A stretch of 9,232 bases of DNA from CAYMST01 sp964393115. Its GTDB lineage: Bacteria > Bacteroidota > Bacteroidia > Cytophagales > Cyclobacteriaceae. The position numbers and the translations under genes were made by a program. Numbering within the stretch: position 1 is the stretch's first letter; each line of letters starts with the position of its first letter. The DNA lies in NCBI GenBank assembly GCA_964393115.1, contig CAYMST010000195.1, forward strand, positions 1 through 9,232, given 5' to 3'. Under the pieces are notes generated by a model. The model was not told the DNA's origin, made no database searches, and worked only from the letters and a program-made list of their open reading frames with translations. Below are positions 7,580-9,232 of the stretch, piece after piece.

Positions 7580-8236
7580 CTATATTTTTTTATTCTGAAC
7601 AGCTTTAACTGATGGACTAGTTAAAATGTTTTGCGATAGCTTTTTATCTGACTTACCGTGCCCAAATGAACTAACAATTGGAAGTTCACCAGCCCAAACA
7701 TTCAATGCATAATCAGCATCTTCATCTACTGGACCACCTGTTCGGACTTTGGCGGAAGCAGTATCTAGTGACAACTCTAAAACCGTCGTTATTTGTAGTT
7801 CCTTCTTGGAAGGTTTTCTCACCTCGTCCCATCTTCCCTTCAGCATGTTTTCAGTTATAGCTTTTAGACCTTTCAATTTATCTTCTTCATCTTCAACCAG
7901 CTTTGGTTCACTATATAGAATGACCGATCTGTAGTTAACACTATGATGAAATGCCGATCTCGCTAGCACAAGTCCGTCTAATAATGTAATGCACACACAA
8001 ACTTTGTTTCGCGATGAAGCAAGCATCGATTTACTTTTTACAGAACCGTGGAGATAAAGCCTATCGTCAATTCTTCCGTACGCAGTAGGAATAACAAAAG
8101 GTTGACCATCCATAGCATACGAAACATGACAAATAGAGCCGGCATCTAATATCGCATAGATAGTCTCGCGATCATAGACAGCTCTTTTAGCACCTCTTAC
8201 AACTTTGTGAATAGTAGATTTTTCAATTGTCTTCAT
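7580..8236 (-). CDS. Pyridoxamine 5'-phosphate oxidase-like FMN-binding protein
   Basis: The 218-residue product matches the PNPOx-like split-barrel flavoproteins (Pyridox_ox_2 / COG3467 group, which also includes NimA-type nitroreductases). Features seen: an N-terminal start region VVRGAKRAVYDRETIYAILDAG (12-33), strand SICHVSYAMDGQPFVIPTAYGRIDD (34-58), LYLHGSVKSKSML (60-72) at the expected FMN phosphate-binding position, and NYRSVILYS (101-109), a hallmark of this group. A helical segment (113-147) is followed by the C-terminal strand with KVRTGGPVDEDADY (163-176) and VWAGELPI (180-187). Members bind FMN; few have proven substrates, so true pyridoxamine-phosphate oxidation is not shown. 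The gene is divergent from a MocR/PdxR-type regulator, a common arrangement that suggests B6-linked control. A perfect -7 element lies 12 bases upstream of the ATG. No clear terminator follows the stop; only a 4-bp GCCT/AGGC hairpin at 7559-7570 is present. Confidence 0.92.
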   Translation of the reverse strand: MKTIEKSTIHKVVRGAKRAVYDRETIYAILDAGSICHVSYAMDGQPFVIPTAYGRIDDRLYLHGSVKSKSMLASSRNKVCVCITLLDGLVLARSAFHHSVNYRSVILYSEPKLVEDEEDKLKGLKAITENMLKGRWDEVRKPSKKELQITTVLELSLDTASAKVRTGGPVDEDADYALNVWAGELPIVSSFGHGKSDKKLSQNILTSPSVKAVQNKKI

Positions 8237-8248
8237 TGGCTTTTTTTA

Positions 8249-8256
8249 CAAAAATA
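8249..8256 (-). promoter_or_regulatory. Bacteroidota -7 element of the flavoprotein gene
   Basis: Read on the minus strand the sequence is TATTTTTG, an exact match to TAnnTTTG, ending 12 bases before the flavoprotein ATG (8236). Transcription would begin only a few bases before the start codon, giving an almost leaderless mRNA. There is no TTG at the usual -33 distance; that zone is instead occupied by the first operator-like repeat (8264-8278), which fits a promoter that depends on an activator. Confidence 0.65.
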
Positions 8257-8263
8257 TGTGGTG

Positions 8264-8314
8264 TCTGGACTATATTAGTCATCCAGATATCAATACTTAT
8301 ATGGTCCAGATGAC
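8264..8314. promoter_or_regulatory. Probable MocR/PdxR operator array: three TCCAGA-core repeats
   Basis: TCTGGAC at 8264-8270 (minus-strand orientation GTCCAGA), ATCCAGATAT at 8281-8290 and GTCCAGATG at 8304-8312 share the same core. The outer two form an imperfect inverted repeat of CTWATATRGTCCAGA, matching at 13 of 15 positions; the second and third are direct repeats 23 bp apart. A separate exact palindrome, GACTA-TAT-TAGTC, covers 8268-8280. GntR/MocR regulators such as GabR are known to bind paired direct repeats in such divergent spacers. The third repeat covers both candidate start codons of the regulator (8301 and 8310), pointing to autorepression, while the first sits in the -33 zone of the flavoprotein promoter. 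Confidence 0.7.
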
Positions 8315-9232
8315 TCCTTGGAAATCTATTATTAAAGTTGATAAATCAATAAATCGGGCTGTCTATTTACAGATATCAGATGCTATTATTCATGCCGTGA
8401 ACACTGGAATTCTACGAACAGGACAGCGACTTATGGGTTCACGAGAGCTTGCTAACTTACTTGGGTTAAATCGTAAGACTGTAGTTCTGGCATATGACGA
8501 ACTAATGGCACAAGGCTGGGTAGATAGTATTCCTAGAAAAGGTGTTTTCATCTCCAAAGCGCTACCCATAATATCTCCTATACGACTAGACAATATTCCA
8601 ATAGACCCAGTACTAACATTTTCTCAGGTACAGCAAACCACGGATATACAAGTCTTTGATGGCATACCTGATTATAGACTATCTCCTATTCATGAACTAT
8701 ATAAACATGCCACTTCATTGGCCAATTCTAAACTTATCAAATCCATTTTACTGAAAAGTCCACCACACGGTGATATCTTTTTGAGACAAATACTAACAAA
8801 ATACTTACAAGAGTCGAGAGCCATTTGCTCAAGGGTAGAAGAAATCATGATTACGCGTGGGAGTCAGATGTCGATATTCTTAGTGTTTAACCATCTATTG
8901 GATCGTGGTGACCATATAGCAGTACCCGAACTAAATTATGAAGCGGCCAATAACACCATCAAAGCCCTTGGCGGACGACTATTACCCGTCAAGGTAAACA
9001 AAGACGGTATCGACATTGAAGACTTAGAAAGAGTACTGAAAAAGCAGACCATTAAAGCTATATATGTTACGCCGCACCACCAATACCCAACGACCGTCAC
9101 GATGCCCGTTGCCAATAGACTAAAACTTATTGAATTAGCCAATAAGCATTCATTCTACATCGTAGAAGACGATTATGATTATGACTACCACTATGGACGT
9201 TCACCGATACTACCCATGGCTAGTATTAATAG
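8301..9232 (+). CDS. MocR/PdxR-type GntR-family transcription regulator (3' partial)
   Basis: The frame runs off the right edge after 310 codons, against about 450-500 residues usual for the family. Residues 17-85 are a GntR winged helix-turn-helix: NRAVYLQISDAII, GILRTGQRL, SRELANLLGLNRKTVVLAYDEL, GWVDSIPRKGVFIS. After a linker (86-117) a class I aminotransferase-like domain follows: FDGIPDYRLSPIHEL (119-133), HGDIFLRQILTKYL (156-169), IMITRGSQMSIFLVF (182-196), YVTPHHQYPTTVTMP (255-269) and IVEDDYDYDYHY (287-298), the PLP-site signature of MocR proteins. The PLP-binding lysine lies beyond the window. Such proteins sense PLP or related compounds and control B6, GABA or other amine genes; the neighbour favours a PdxR-like role. 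ATG 8301 (MVQMTPWKS) or ATG 8310 (MTPWKS) are the best starts, the latter matching the usual MTPWK-type N-terminus. An in-frame ATG at 8256 would run through the operator and is less likely. Confidence 0.93.
   Translation, partial: MVQMTPWKSIIKVDKSINRAVYLQISDAIIHAVNTGILRTGQRLMGSRELANLLGLNRKTVVLAYDELMAQGWVDSIPRKGVFISKALPIISPIRLDNIPIDPVLTFSQVQQTTDIQVFDGIPDYRLSPIHELYKHATSLANSKLIKSILLKSPPHGDIFLRQILTKYLQESRAICSRVEEIMITRGSQMSIFLVFNHLLDRGDHIAVPELNYEAANNTIKALGGRLLPVKVNKDGIDIEDLERVLKKQTIKAIYVTPHHQYPTTVTMPVANRLKLIELANKHSFYIVEDDYDYDYHYGRSPILPMASIN

Noticed and set aside
8256..8300. Upstream in-frame ATG at 8256 as the regulator start, adding 15 residues.
   Set aside because: The extra residues fall across the operator repeats and do not resemble MocR N-termini, which normally begin close to MTPWK.
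8390..9142. Minus-strand frames within the regulator gene.
   Set aside because: The plus strand clearly encodes a MocR protein with all expected motifs; the opposite frames have no recognisable content.

Overview
The window is about 9.2 kb of AT-rich DNA from a member of the Bacteroidota, most likely a Cytophagales-type free-living bacterium. Three things point there: a giant secreted protein with a type IX secretion (T9SS) C-terminal sorting domain, a perfect Bacteroidota -7 promoter element (TAnnTTTG), and start codons without strong Shine-Dalgarno sequences. The assignment is inferred from these features, not from a database match.

Layout. Positions 1-5499 (+) hold the 3' part of a very large multidomain surface or secreted protein, whose 5' end lies outside the window. 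In order it shows the end of a probable beta-propeller, a BACON-like domain, a jelly-roll-like module, an InlB B-repeat-like domain, two copies of a three-domain unit (two DUF5018-like Ig-type repeats plus a jelly-roll-like module), a lamin-tail domain, a long beta-rich stalk and a T9SS sorting domain. It is followed by a hairpin at 5512-5541. Then comes about 690 bp without a convincing gene (5500-6192), holding a second, canonical terminator at 5755-5782 and several inverted repeats, one a perfect 16-bp-arm palindrome at 5847-5883.

Three minus-strand genes follow: a small exported protein resembling the YbjN/type III chaperone-like fold (6193-6648), a small OmpA-domain protein with its own terminator (6847-7377, terminator 6786-6817), and a pyridoxamine-phosphate-oxidase-like flavoprotein (7580-8236). 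The last is divergent from a MocR/PdxR-type GntR regulator (8301 to the right edge, cut by the window).

How they fit together. The regulator and flavoprotein form a divergent pair across 64 bp. That spacer and the first codons of the regulator carry three related TCCAGA-core motifs, which makes a PLP-sensing regulator controlling vitamin B6 or flavoprotein functions, and itself, the most coherent regulatory unit here. The OmpA protein and the YbjN-like protein are exported envelope proteins that seem to be separately transcribed. I see no CRISPR array, tRNA, rRNA, transposase or defence system, and nothing that clearly amounts to an undescribed system. The most notable signals are the operator array, the tandem module duplication with strong synonymous divergence, and the structured intergenic region.
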